From assembly GCA_018894105.1 (NCBI GenBank), contig CM032125.1, positions 28,133,032 to 28,197,031 of the forward strand: a stretch of DNA of 64,000 bases. Reading direction: 5' to 3'. Shown piece after piece: positions 11,721 through 24,314 of this stretch. The stretch is from Jacaranda mimosifolia (lineage: Eukaryota > Streptophyta > Magnoliopsida > Lamiales > Bignoniaceae). The position numbers were made by a program, and so were the translations under genes. The first letter of the stretch is position 1; each line of letters opens with the position of its first letter. Below the pieces are notes generated by a model. The model was given only the letters and a program-made list of their open reading frames with translations. It was not told where the DNA came from and searched no databases.

Positions 11721-12204
11721 TTTTGATTTTTAATGAAAACACTAATGAATCACAAAGAAAAATGAACTTATAAAATATTACTAGTATCATATAGAAACTT
11801 TCGATTTTCAGTTCAATTTTCCCCTATACCCAACATGGGAAAATGGTAAAAAGAAAAAAAGAAAAGAAAAAGAAATGAAAAAGACAACTACAACACGCAC
11901 ACACATAATTATCAGAAATCCTCTAGAGTGAGTAGCAAACCAAGAATAAAAAGCATAAAATTAACTGTTTCACCTTTTCTCCCCCCAAAATCTCATATTC
12001 TTGTGAAATTGGAATCCCTTTTCAAAGAATCCGAAGCCTAGAAAATCCATTGAAGGAGCAAAATTATTCAACCCCATTCGCATATCAAGCTCACACACTT
12101 TTATATGGGCAAATTAGATTTTACCCCCCTATGAAAATAAAAAAGGGCAAAAGATACCCTTATGAAAAAAAAAAAAAAGTAGTGTTCCCACTTACACTTC
12201 AACC

Positions 12205-12720
12205 CCCCCCCCCCCCTCCGTCATGCAATGCAATCCACGGGCAGCAGGTACAGTTGGTTTTGTGATTTTTATTATTTAAATGTCAATTTTATCCGTAGAT
12301 ATCAATTGTCAGATACATTAAAAAAAGTAACGGTTTAGATTAACTATAACTATAAAAAAAATATAAAACATATACATATCTATTTTTATATATAAATATA
12401 TATATATATTAAATATATAGTTAAATATATACATATTTCTATATAACCCCACAAACCACCCAACAACCCCAATCCCACCCTGCACCCCCCTCCCATCCCA
12501 GTCGTTCGCGATGGAGATGCTGCTGCACGGTGTGGCCATGGCAGCTTCAAAAATAACGGCCATGGCCGATGTTCGTGCAAGCAGCCATGTGGCTGGGTGG
12601 GACGGGATAGTTGGGGTAGGGGTGGGTTTGCCGGGGTGGCTGGGTGAGGTCGGGGGTAGGGGTTGCAGAGGGTGTAGGGTGAACGGGTGGGTTTATTACA
12701 TAAAATATATTATATACTAT
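12205..12720. repeat. Poly(C), AT-rich microsatellite and GC-rich block in copy A
   Basis: A run of C at about 12205-12218 is followed by ATATAT-rich DNA (12360-12440). A GC-rich block at 12450-12690 has C-rich left and G-rich right halves. The G-rich half reappears in copy C at about 61370-61420. Overlapping open frames here look compositional, not coding. Confidence 0.5.
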
Positions 12721-13131
12721 ATTTATATATTTATGTATATATTTATTTTATTTGTTAATATATATTATATATAAATATATACATAAATGTATTATATATT
12801 TATATATATTTGTGTACATATTTTATATTTATATTATATATTTGTATATAATATATACAAAAACTAAAATAGTTTTTAGATTTAAAAATAAAAAAAATGG
12901 TTCGAAGGGGATGAAAGAAGATATATGAAAATATATTTAAAAAATACATAAATTGAATTGAAAATATATAAGATAACTAAGGGTAGTATAGTCTTTATAT
13001 GTTATAATGAGGGTTAAATTGCAGCAAATAAGGAGCGGGAGGCCGTATATATAATTTTCAAGAGCACAAGGAGGTTTGTTGTCTATTTTTTTCATAAGAG
13101 ATTTTTTTGCTCAAATATACATGCACAAATG

Positions 13132-13313
13132 CTCATATTTCCGCACATCATCAGCTATGTAGACAAAGAAATAAAGAGAAGGACTCTCAGGAGCAACCTC
13201 AACAAGACGAGATGTATACGGCCACAATGTCCTTGATGAAGCTTACACGGATGCCGATTTTAGCCATGTTGTCGACCCAGAAGCCGTCGCTGACTCCAAA
13301 GCTAAAAAGTGAG
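13132..13313 (+). pseudogene. Candidate exon, unrecognised (copy A)
   Basis: This block matches 61795-61978 in copy C at base level, including CAACCTCAACAAGACGA and ATGTCCTTGATGAAGCTTAC. It ends at a plausible splice donor (AAAAA|GTGAGTG). In copy A the reading frame equivalent to that of C is broken by small indels after MSLMKLT; a different frame reads LDEAYTDADFSHVVDPEAVA. It precedes the tandem-repeat tract and the 33-nt candidate exon at 16055. No family recognised, so this may be an exon of a decayed duplicated host gene. Confidence 0.35.
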
Positions 13314-13599
13314 TGTGTACGTGTGAATGTGTGCATGTGTATGCGTATGAAAAGAAATATAAATGGGTAATTAAGTGAATTTTACAATGCACAATTATGC
13401 CATCAATACCTGAGCTAGAACTTTTTATTTTGAGAATATTTGTGAAATTTACTAGTCCAATTATTTGAATTAAGCTATTAGCGATTTACCTTTTTTCTTT
13501 ACCATGCAAATTTCCAAATGGCAATTTGAGTTGGAATTTTCATTTGAGAGAAGTTTTGTGCTATTTGCTAAATGCAAGTTTGATTATTTGGATCAAGGC

Positions 13600-16045
13600 C
13601 ATTATATATTTACCTTTCTTATATCACACGTTTGTATTATGTGGGCTTTAGCTTGCTTTCCATCGATTAACTGATATTTTATTCCAACCACTTACCTTTC
13701 TTATTTCATGCATTTGTATTATGTGGTCCTTAGCTTGCTTCTTGGCATTATCGTTCATGTCCTTGCTTTCCAATGATTTTTCTTCCCTTTTGAGTTTACT
13801 TTTTTTCTTTTGCAGCTGGAGTGCAATAACTTCTTTTCCTTCTTGTATATTTGCAATGTGTGATATTTTTATTCCAACCACTTATTTTCTAAGTACACTC
13901 CAACCATTTACCTTTCTTATTTCATGCTTTTGTATTATGTGACCCTTACCTTATTTTCCCATTAATTCCCTAGTATTTTCATTCCACACGTCTACTTTCT
14001 CAGTACCATTCAAACACTTCCCTTTCTTATTTCACGTGTTTGTATTATGTGGCCTTTAGCTTGCTTTGTAGCTTGCCCTTCATATTTCTTGCTTTCCACC
14101 TATTTCTCTTCCTTTTTAAATTTGCCTTTTTTATTTCATAGTTGGAACCAAGATCTTCTTTTCCTTTTTGTACGTTTGCGATGTGTGATATTTTGATTCC
14201 AATAACTTACTTTTTCAGTACACTCAAACTACTTACTTTCTTATTTCATGTGTTTGTATTATGTGGTCGTTACCTTGCTTTCCATTGCTTGCTTGATATT
14301 TTATTGTAACCACTTACCATTGTTCACGCGTTTGTATTATGTGGCCCTTATCTTGCTTCTTGGCATTATCGTTCATGTTCTTGCTTTCCAACAATTTCTC
14401 TTCCCTTTTGAGTTTACTTTTTTCTTTCACAGCTGGAGTGCAATGACTTTTTTTCATTCTTGTATATTTGAAATGAGTGATATTTTTATTCCAACCACTT
14501 ATTTTCTTAATACACTCAAACCACATACCTTTCTTATTTCATAAGTTTGTATTATGTGACCCTTACCTTGTTTTCCCATTAATTGCCCTGATGTTTTTAT
14601 TCCACACATCTACTTTCTCAGTACAATCTAAACACTTACCTTTCGTATTTCACGTGTTTGTATTATCAGGCCTTTGGCTTGCTTTCTAGGTTGCCCTTCA
14701 TGTTTCTTGCTTTTCGCCTATTTCTCTTCCCTTTTGAATTTGCCTTTTTATTTCATAGTTGGAACCAAGATCTTCTTTTCCTTCTTGTACGTTTGAGATG
14801 TGTGATATTTTGATTCCAATCACTTACTTTTTCAGTACACTCAAACCACTTTCCTTTCTTATTTCATTTGTTTGTATTATGTGGCCTTACCTTGCGTTCC
14901 ACTAATAGACCTAATATTTTTATTCCTACCACTTATATTCTTGGTACAATCCATCCTCTTACCTTTCTTATTTCACGCATTGGTGTTCTGTGGCCCTTAC
15001 CTTGCATTTTAGCATTGCCCTTCGTAATTGTTGTTTCCACCGTTCTCTCTTCACTTTTGAAAATTAACCTTTTTTCTTTTATAAGTGCAATACATTTGCA
15101 ACATATGATAATTTTATTCCAACTACTTATTTTCTCTGCACAATCCACCCTTTTACCTTTCTTATTTCACATGTTTGTATTACGTAGCCCTTACCTTGCA
15201 TTCCAGCATTCCCCTTCCTATTTCTTGTTTCCACCATGCTCTCGTCTTTTTTGAATTAACTATTTTTTTTCTTTATAATTGCAGTACATTTGCAACATAT
15301 GATATTTTTATTCCAACTACTTACTTTCCCTGTACAATCTACCCACTTACCCTTCTTATTTCATGGGTTTGTATTATGTGGCTTTTACGCTGCTTTCTGT
15401 TGATTGACCTAATATATTTTGAGGAACGGACCTTGGGCCTAATTCACCCCGAAAATTAGCTCAAAAGATGTAGATTGTTCAAAACTATATATAATGACCA
15501 CTACTTATTTATTTTACCAATGTGGGACTCTAACACACCCTGCGCATGCCCATAAATGAATATTTGGAGCGTGGAAAAACCAAAAATAGGTAGTTCAAGA
15601 ATATTGGGTAACCCAACATCGGGAGTGAGCGACTATAATACTATGTTGAGGATTGAACCTTGGACCATACTTACTGCAAAAATTAGCTCAAGAGATGAGG
15701 ATTATCTAAGACCATATCTAAAGGCCACTACTTATTTGTTTCACCAATGTGGGACTTTTAACAATTTTATTCCAACTACTTACTTTCTCTAGGCACTCAA
15801 ATCACTTAGTTACCTTTCTTATTTCACATATTCATATTATGCGGCCTTTACGTTGCTTTCTATCGATTGACTTGATATTTTAATTCCAACTACTTACTTT
15901 TGCTATACAATCCACATCTAGCCCTCAAGTTGCTTTTCGCTGATCGACTTGATCTTTTGTTCCTACCATTTATTTTCTTGGTACAATCTAGCCAGGTATC
16001 TTTTTTATTTCACTTTGTATTATTTAACTCTTACGTTGCTTTCCA
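13600..16045 (+). repeat. Higher-order tandem array, ~620-bp period
   Basis: The core TTTGTATTATGTGGCCCTTA recurs at 13631, 13713, 13929, 14039, 14253, 14331, 14546, 14657 and 14871. Spacings of 82, 216, 110, 214 and then 78, 215, 111, 214 give two four-part units of about 620 bp. More decayed units follow (14980, 15173, 15368, about 15830, 16010). Between cores are recurrent phrases such as TTATTCCAACCACTTAC and AGCTGGAGTGCAATAACTT. The strand is strongly pyrimidine-rich. It is bounded by candidate exons with splice sites, so it may be intronic. A second copy begins at about 63340. Confidence 0.85.
15420..15763 (+). mobile_element. TRIM-like mini-retrotransposon in the tandem array
   Basis: Two direct repeats of about 116 bp (15420-15535 and 15647-15763) begin TGAGGAACGGACCTTGG / TGAGGATTGAACCTTGG and end CCAATGTGGGACTTTTAACA-like. 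They flank an internal domain of about 110 bp. The array sequence resumes on both sides (GACCTAATAT ... TTTTATTCCAACTACTTAC), with ATTT flanking each end. The terminal phrase 'agctcaagaggtgaggattgtcc ... aatgtgggac' is a familiar plant TRIM/LTR motif. No coding capacity. Confidence 0.7.
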
Positions 16046-16054
16046 AGCTTGCAG

Positions 16055-16087
16055 GGGAAGGACCTTCATGGGTACATCAACGGAATG
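16055..16087 (+). other. Candidate 33-nt micro-exon
   Basis: The sequence CTTGCAG|...|GTAAGG brackets 33 nt that read GKDLHGYINGM without a stop. It directly follows the pyrimidine-rich repeat tract, which would serve as an extended polypyrimidine region. No matching family recognised. The equivalent in copy C would lie beyond the window end. Confidence 0.35.
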
Positions 16088-16089
16088 GT

Positions 16090-18185
16090 AAGGACAAAAA
16101 AACATGAAATTCCACACGTTAGGTCTCTTTGAAAGCATATTATTTACCCCACGGGATTCATAAAAAATAAAGTGGATGTCATGCTTATATCTCACTAGTT
16201 CCTAACATACTCTAGCGAAGCATTTCTTTGATTATATGGATTAGGTAGCTTCCTTAACCATCATTCATGAACTCTATTGTACTTTTATTTCTCCAATTAA
16301 TAACATCCAGATAAGGGTAATCTATGCCCTTAGCTTTTCTCTTTAAAAAAAAAAAAAAAAAATACAAGCACTACCTTTGGTGGTTGCTTGCTGATTTCAA
16401 CATGGGGTTTCATTTTGGTTATGGGACTTGCTATGGTTAAAATGAAATCTTACCCTGCATTTCACGAACTTATAATTTGTATATACAACCCGAGTCTAAC
16501 TTTGATTGTTGATTGTTCTTGTTTGAATAGACACCGATTATAAGATGAAAATTGAGAAAGTAAAGTATTGGACATATTGAGTCTCTAACTTTGAAAGCTC
16601 ATTTCATTGCTTTAAGTGATAGGATATTTTGAAAGACAAGTTTGTCACTTAGGAACTAGGATATTATTTTTGGACATCCTGAATAGAAAATAAGAGCATT
16701 TAGTTATGGCTAGAGGGAGTTCTATCGTAAGAAACAGGTGAATGAATCCCTAAGATTTCATAATTTTAAATTGCTAGCATTGTAACAACCAACTTTTTCC
16801 TACAACCTCCCTATTTAGTAATAATCTTTGTATTGCTAATTATCTCAAGCCTATATTGTGGTCCTGCATTAGAAGAAAGGACGACCATATATACCATGTC
16901 AAAACTCTTTACAAGAGAATGAATAACCCTGTTTAAATACTGAGTTCTTCTTTGGTCTCTAAGAACCACTCCTTCTCTCCCTTGTTATAATAATGTTTTT
17001 CCTTTATAATATTCTCTTTTCGAGAAATGAAGAGTAATTAACAGAACGATGCATATATTTGATTGTGTTTACTGATGTCCAAGTGTATGGTTGGTGTTAT
17101 GATGCTTTAGAATCCAAAAATTATGGAAGATTCATCTTTCCACACCCATTTTTGTGTTTCATCACATTTTTTTGTGGGTTTTTGCTTATTTTGGCCCCCA
17201 AATTTTGCAGCCTTCTCTTTAAAGCTTTTATCTTTTTATCCAATAACTTCAACGAGATAAGCCCATTTTTCTTCGCTCAAAATAGACTTCACGATTAGCT
17301 AACTAAAGAAATTGTCTACTTTGTTTCATGAATGGCCCTATTTGGAATAAATTTCTCTCTATGAAACATAAAAATCCCACACACATCCCTATTCAGTGCA
17401 ATGGATAAACATAATCATTCTGTCTTTTGGTAATCCCTTATGAAGTTGACACCAGATTGAGATGTGAAAGAAGCTGAGTTTCTAGAAGTTATTGATTCTA
17501 TACTTTGTTTTAGTAGGGAATATTCAAAGATATTCTTTTCTTGTATCTTCTGGTTTCAATACCTGGCACAACTAGAAACTGTCATTCCATGATTGTGATG
17601 TAGGAACAAGCTGTTTCAGGGGTTGGATTTGGTTGAAATTGGTGATTTTTAACTTCTGATTCATTAGGTTGTGCTGTTAATTTTTTTATGTTAGCTACTC
17701 CTGCAAATGCTATGAGACAGTAGTACTGTTATCTGGTAGAGATACAAAGTCACTCATATTTTGTGCTTTTACTCTCATTTTTCCTCTCTGCTCTTATGTC
17801 CTTGGGGTTTCAATCATCCATCACCAAGTTAAATTACTTTGAACTATTGCTTCTTTGAGTACACCTTTATCAGTTAATTTCAAGGGCTTAAGCCTACTGC
17901 TATTGGAAGACTACTTGTGATGGCTGTTCAACACCAGCCTCCTCGTGAGGACATTGTGCCAGAATGACATTACTCATTTGCCATTAGGTGTTTGCCTTGT
18001 TTTAGATAAACAGTAACTTGACCATCAGTAATTTGAAATGTGTCGGATAAAAGAATTTGGCAATGAATATGAAAAGAGAGATTTAATCAACCAGCATGCT
18101 AAACCAATGGTTAAAGATCTTGGAAGCTTTATCTTTTGCTTTTTTAGAGTGCCATGTGTGATTGGTAACCTATTAGGATGCTGAA
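16090..18185. other. No recognisable gene
   Basis: AT-rich DNA with no element end or protein family recognised. A short plus-strand frame at 17059-17298 (hydrophobic, T-rich) and a possible coding scrap at 17914-17967 (MAVQHQPPREDIVPE then stop) are the only open stretches of note. The latter has balanced codon use but is too short to call. Confidence 0.35.
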
Positions 18186-20217
18186 GGGTAGCTACTACGG
18201 CTGCTTCTTTTGAACCTGGAAACTTAGATTGAGTATCACTAGGAGCTTGGGCGTCTCAAATTAAGATGTATTGGCAAAGCTATAAAAATGTTGTGGTTGG
18301 ATAGTATTAATTTAGGTGGTCGATCTACACAAAGAAAAATAAATGAATAAATATATGAGAAGATATGGTCTATATTCCATTGTAATTTTTCATCTGCTTG
18401 TCATATTTTAATTAACGGAGTGGAAACTCTATTTCACTGCTCCTGAAGCATACCTTTACCTAGAATTGAACTTTTAATTTAGTGAGACTGAATTTTAGCA
18501 TCTTATGTTCTGCATTGCAAGAAATGGCTTGTATACAACTCTATAAATCATAGAGATATGAAATGTTTTATAGAGAGTTTTCGTTCAGTTATAGATGTTA
18601 GAGTCAAAACTTAGAACTCCATGTAATAATGTGAAATAAAAGTGTGCAGAGTAAGTTATTTTTTCATGTTTTTAATACATTAATTTGGTATTTTTCATGA
18701 CTGGAATAACTACTGCCTTTTCTGATGTATTGCTTGATTTACACATTCTGTAAATTATTAGTCCAATTTTTCATTTTGAAAACATTTTTCATGGAATTGA
18801 AATCTGAATAGCAATTGATTAGTTAATGTTTGTTAGCAATGCACGCGGACCTACAATGATCCTCTTTGGGCTAAGTATAATAAAATAATGGCTGGAATGC
18901 TTGCATCCATAGCAAGATTTAAAGGACGCCAAAAAGTTGAAAGATTGGAGGTCACGTTGAACTTTCCCAAGTACAAAATATCGAGAAAAATGGAGATGCA
19001 AACGCTTGTAGGACAACTGAGTCGACCTTATGCAGTTTAAACTTATTCACTCAACTCACTTTTATGCATCTTCTATTCATCTATAGATTACAAGAAGCAA
19101 GCTCCACGTCCTTTGAAGGATTCATGTATTAGTATCGATATCTCCTATAGAAAATTTTAAAGCAGATCTTTTCGACCTTTAGCCCATATGTACTGTGCTT
19201 ATTTCCATTTTTTCATATAATTGCACTTGAAGAACCTTTGATGATAGTGGATCCAAATTTCATGGCTCAAAGGTTAAGAACCCTAACCAAGGATTCAATG
19301 TTATACGCTTTCATTTGCCAGCATGTGGCTTTGAATTTCTTCAATCTATGGGATTGAGCAATGGTTCTACTTTTCATAGCTCATCCGCCAAAGGTCTAAT
19401 GTAGCCACAAACTGCTACCACCCTTTTTTTCACCTTTTAGTTGATTATTTATTCTTCAATCTTGAACAGGGTTGAACATCTTCAATTTGCAGATTTTCCT
19501 TTTTTTAGGGGTGGGGTGGGGGGGAGTTGTTAGTAATAATGCAAGGTAACTAATTGCAGCTCTCTTGACATGGGATGCTATAATAGGATTTCTCTTTTGC
19601 CCTAAATGACCTTTTTCTTTTTTGTTTCTCAAGAAAACTAACTGACACGGTACGTTATAATAGGATTTCCCTTTTGTTCCAAATGACCTTTTTCCTTTTG
19701 TTTCTCAAGAAAACTATCTATATAGGAGAAGATTAGGCATTGACCCCTATCTTGTATATTAATGACAAAATAACATATTATACAATGTTTTACATGCATG
19801 TGGAAAGCTGCAAAACAAGGAGTCTTACTCCCTTTTTAAGAGTTGAGATAAATCAAAAAACTTAAAAAATTAATATTGTTTCCTTATAGAAAATCATCAT
19901 GAAAGCAGAACATCATTTTTAAGAGTTGAGATGAATCAAAAATTTAAAAGATTAATATTGTTTCCTTACAAAAGTGGATTACCATTCCATTTACAAGACT
20001 TTACACTTAGGTAAAAATCCAAATTTTTCCACGAGCCTTGGAGTGGATGTTTCATAGCTAGAGAGACAAAAGGACAAAATATTGGGAGAGGTAAAGTCAA
20101 AAGATAAATAAGAAGTATTATTCTCTTATATTGATTTCAAAAAAGAGAGAGAAATAATTATGGAGTACACAATTCATCCTCAATTACTAATTTTGGGTGC
20201 AACACTATGAAGATACT

Positions 20218-23200
20218 TATTAGTAAGCTGAAGAACTTGACATGGAATAAAAATGGAGGACAACAGTGTGCATATGCAATCTGAACTTGCATGTAAAGTG
20301 CGTGTATGATTAATGCAAGCTGTATACAGAAATATATACAAGGGAATGACTGCATTAATCGACTAACTAACTTGTGTAACAAACTAACTAACTGCAAACA
20401 ATAATTAGTGGTGTGAAGCAACCCTAGCAGCTAATGTACAGAGAGTGGAGAGTAGCCAAGGGGAAGCTTCCATATAGACTTCCTCGAATAGTTCTCCATT
20501 CAAGAATGCATTGTTAACATCCAACTGAGCTAGGTGCCACTGTTTTGCTGTAGCAAGAGGCAATAAAACCTTGACTGTAGTGAATTTTGCTACGGGTGAG
20601 AACGTATCAAAGAAGTCAATTCCGGCTCGCTGTGTGTAACCTTTAGCAACCAAGAGAACTTTGTGTCTATCAACACTACCATCAGCCTTGAGCTTGAGTT
20701 TGTATACCCACCTGCAACCAATAGCATGTTTTCCAGGGGGGAGGGAAACAATGGTCCATGTATGATTTGAAACTAGTGCATCAAGTTCAGATTGCATAGT
20801 TGCACACCACTCGGGAGATTCGATAGCTTGGTGATAAGTTTGAGGCTCGAAATAGGATGAAATATTGAGAAGAAAACATCTTTGTGAGGTTGGAAAACGA
20901 TCATATGATAAGAACTGAGATATGGGGTAAGTGCACTTAGTTTGAGTAGGGTTGGAGTGAAGGAGATTATAGTGATAATCCTGTAAATATCGAGGAGGTC
21001 TAGTAATACGAGTAGATTTTCTGATAGGAGCCTCAGCACGAGTAGACATCGGAGAAGAGGCAGTATTATTTGAGGAAGACATAGGAGGGGATGACGTATG
21101 ATTTGGGTTTGTTAATGTAGCAGAGAGAATGTCTAGGAATGAGCGAGGTAGAACCATATGAGGGAAAAGATCATTAACAAGTTCAAGGTGAGATATGTCT
21201 TTAAATAGGATGATATGCTCATGAAAAATTGCATTCCTAGAGATAGTGATACTTCTGGAGATTAGATCATAGAATTTATAACCTTTGGTGGCAGTGGGAT
21301 AGCCAAGGAATATGCAGGGGTGAGATCGTGGTTCGAATTTGGTACGATGTGATTGTAAGGTAGATACGTACGCAAAACAGCTAAAAATTCTAAGGTGTGA
21401 ATAATCTACCTTCGATTTATATAATATTTCAAAGAGAGACTTGTTTTTGAGAAGGAGAGATGGGGTTCGATTGATCAAATAGGTTGCAGTCATGATACAT
21501 TCATTCCAGAAGTGAAGAGGGGTATGAGACTGAAAATATAGGGCACGAGCGACGTTGAGCAAGTGATGATGTTTTCGCTCAACAAAGAAGTTTTGTTGAG
21601 GAGTTTCGAGCAACTGAGTTGATGTATCACATCATGTTTGGTGTAGAAATCAAAGAGTTTAAGCTCCTTAGCGTTGTCACTCCTGACTTGTTTGATGGAT
21701 GTATGGAATTGGGTTTGGATGAGAGCAAAGAGTCGAGGAATGACATTAGATACTTCAGATTTGGTTTTAAGCATAAAAGTCCAAGTGAATCTAGTATTAT
21801 CATCTACGACGGTTAAGAAGTAGCGATAGCCATTGTGAGACTGCACATGAAATGGTCCCCAAATATCTATGTGTATAAGATCGAAAGGAAGGAGAGATCT
21901 GTGATTATGAGAGAAAAAATGAAGCCGTTTTTGCTTGGCTAAAGGGCAACTAGAGCACGCTTTATTGAGATCATTTACATCATATGCTAATAAAGGTTTC
22001 AATATAACAATCTTTCAATGTGAGGGATACCCCAACCTACTATGCCAAGTATTGGCAGACACTTTATTAACATGAGATACATGATGAACCAAAGGGGTTT
22101 TTACATAAAAAAACATAAAGGTCAACTCACCCTCAAAGTCTTGGCTTCCTGGATCACAAATTGGTCACAAGAGAACAAAATGGTAAGAGATGGATCACGA
22201 AGGAGATAACTGACAGATATAAGCAGTAATTTTATGTTAGGAACATATAGAACATCATATAGAGTAATGGCAGAGGTAAGTTGAATATTTCCCATATAGT
22301 GTATCGGAATGCAAATGTTGTTTGGCAGTATGACAGAAGAATTATTGATAGGAATGAGTTGATGAAATAATGCAGAATTTGAGCAAATGTGCCTAGAGGC
22401 TCCAGAGTCAAGGATCTATATGTTGGATGAGAAAATATGATGAGAGGAAATAGACAAGCATATACCTGAACTGTAGGAATTGGTATGAGGCTCCTGGTCA
22501 TGTGGCTAGGTAGACGGAGTTGAGTTGTTGACATGTGTGGATAAAAAATTGAGAAGTTGATTGTACTGGTCGGTGCTCAAGGTTTGAAAGAAGCCGTTGG
22601 AGGAGTCAGCGCTTTGGGAATGAGATAGCTGGTTAACTGCACTTAAGGCAACATGAGCTGGAGTAGAAACTTGATTAGATTGATTTGAGATATGAGGTTG
22701 AGATTTGCTTTTGAACTTGAACCCCGAATGATAGCCATGGAGCTTATAATAAGTCTCGACTGCGTGTCCATATTAAGAACAATGAGTGCAATATGGTCAA
22801 TCTTTCTTAGGACCTCGATACTTGCCTTGAGACTGATTTCCAGTAAACCTGATGTTCATATTTTTCTAGCCATCGGCTCTGACTGTAAAAGTCATGTTGT
22901 TGGTTGCATCACTGTGATTAGCATTTCCAACAGATCTCTGCATTTCTTCTTAAGATACAAGAGAGAAAACTTTGCTAATTTGAGGTAGCAGATCCATCAA
23001 TAAAATTTGACTGCAAATCTAAGCATAACTATCATTCAACCCCATTAAGAAAGTGATTACATGTTCTCTCTGATAATGTTCCAGTAAATCTTTCAAACCT
23101 CCACATGAGCATTGATTACAGGTGCAGAAAGGATGGTAATTACTCAGCTCTTCCCACAAAGTTTTGAGCTTGGTGAAGTAGATGCTGACAGAATTTGTAC

Positions 23201-23949
23201 CTTGAGAATGTGTAACCAATTCCCTGTGTAACTGATCCAGCCTTGGACTTGTGGTCTGTTGAAACCGATCTGTCAGATCTAACCAAATAGCATGTGTAGA
23301 ATCGGAGTAGATGACACTGGCAGTAATCTCTTTGGAAATAGAATTTAGAAGCCAGGAGATGACGACATTGTTGCTGCACATCCATGCTGAGAGCTCAACT
23401 GGATCATCGGAGGTAGGTTTTTGTATGGATCCATCCACAAATCCTAGTTTATTTTTTACAGATAGTGCGATTAAAATCACGCGGCTCCACCCCAATGTAA
23501 TTTTCACCTATTAATTGCTGTGAGACCAACTGCAACCCGGGGTTATCAGTGTGATGAAGGTAGTAAGGGCTCAAGGTGTTGTCCATGGTGGATTGACCAT
23601 TGGACACAGAGGTATAGGAAGATTGATGAGGATCTATGATTGTATGACAGAGCAGAGTGAAGATAATGAGAGGACAAAGAAGGATTTATATAGAAACAGC
23701 AGGAAGGCGAGATTGAACTTCTGATACCATATTAGAAAGCTGTAGAACTTGCCATGGAATAAAAATGGAGTACAATAGTGTGCATGTGCAATCTGAACTT
23801 GCGTGTAAAGTGCGTGTATAATCAATGCTAGTTGTACACAGAACTACATACGAGGGAATGTTTGCATTAACCGGCTAACTAACTGCAAACAATAATTAAT
23901 GGTGTGAAGCAACCCTAGCAGCTAATGTACAGAATATTCTATGCTAATA
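20218..23949 (-). mobile_element. Decayed Ty1/copia retrotransposon
   Basis: A 3732-bp minus-strand element with 5-bp target-site duplication ATACT at 20213-20217 and 23950-23954. The 5' LTR is 23730-23949. The primer-binding site TGGTATCAGAAG (minus, 23718-23729) is complementary to initiator tRNA-Met 3' end with mismatches. The 3' LTR (20218 to about 20441) lacks its first ~20 bases and is fused directly to reverse transcriptase sequence, so the second half of RT, RNase H and the polypurine tract are deleted. LTR ends are TATTAG...CTAATA instead of TG...CA. Inserted in paralogous segment B; copies A and C show the uninterrupted site. Confidence 0.9.
20443..23586 (-). pseudogene. Copia gag-pol remnant
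   Basis: Read on the minus strand from ATG at 23586: Gag N-terminus (MDNTLSPYYLHHTDNPG), a frame break, then IALSVKNKLGFVDGSI and the UBN2-type Gag core to about 23019 (162 residues open). Next comes a decayed zinc-knuckle region. The aspartic protease motif ILDSGASRHIC lies near 22410. GAG-pre-integrase and integrase follow at 22002-21490, with a CSSCPLAKQ zinc-binding part, DLIHIDIWGP and VRSDNAKEL carrying the first two catalytic aspartates. After a frameshift the catalytic glutamate region FFVERKHHHLLNVARAL lies in a 402-residue frame (21613-20405). That frame continues into reverse transcriptase (WVYKLKLKADGSVDRHK, VAKGYTQRAGIDF, LAQLDVNNAFLNGEL) and stops at EEVYM. The YVDD box and RNase H are absent because of the deletion; the last ~10 residues of the open frame are read from the LTR. 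Non-functional. Confidence 0.9.
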
Positions 23950-24314
23950 ATACTTGAATTTCCTTTTAATATATTTATGTAATAATCTGTATCACAGTAA
24001 ATGGCATACATTGAAGTAAATGAGAGATGCAATTTTGAGACAAAGGGATTACTTGCTCTCGCAAATCATATTCCATAAATACAATGATATCCCTTTAATG
24101 TAGTGAACACATCAATGTAACATGCTATTAAAACTTAAATTTTAAATACAATAGGTCATTGTCACTAAATTTTTTTAATGTAAAGATAGGTAAAAAAAAT
24201 TCAAATATTTATTCTAAGTACTTCAAAAAATTCATCTAGAAAGTTAATCAGAATCTCTTGAAACTTGTTATTACAACATGAATTTCAAGTACAAATATAA
24301 CATTGCCATGACTT

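Larger units (their letters stand above)
4381..13380 (+). repeat. Paralogous segment copy A (interrupted by insertions)
   Basis: Copy A of a host segment that recurs as B (18186-25210) and C (46870-62040). A aligns to B from the phrase CTTCTTATTTTTAAACCTGG through the exon-like GACCTACAATGATCCTCTT at about 6042, the block at 9455-9900 and the 10.0-12 kb tandem-repeat field. A aligns to C from about 9980 to 13380. In A the alignment is broken at 4867-5882 (hAT element) and 6168-9454 (MITE plus solo LTR), both absent from B. The segment carries remnants that look like host exons (WTYNDPLRAKY at about 6041-6080; KADLLAPY-like at about 9590-9640) with frameshifts and stops. The ancestral gene is not recognised. 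Confidence 0.75.

Noticed and set aside
13648..15459. Many overlapping hydrophobic open frames on both strands
   Set aside because: Produced by the pyrimidine-rich tandem array, which lacks stops in some frames; repeated and not protein-like.
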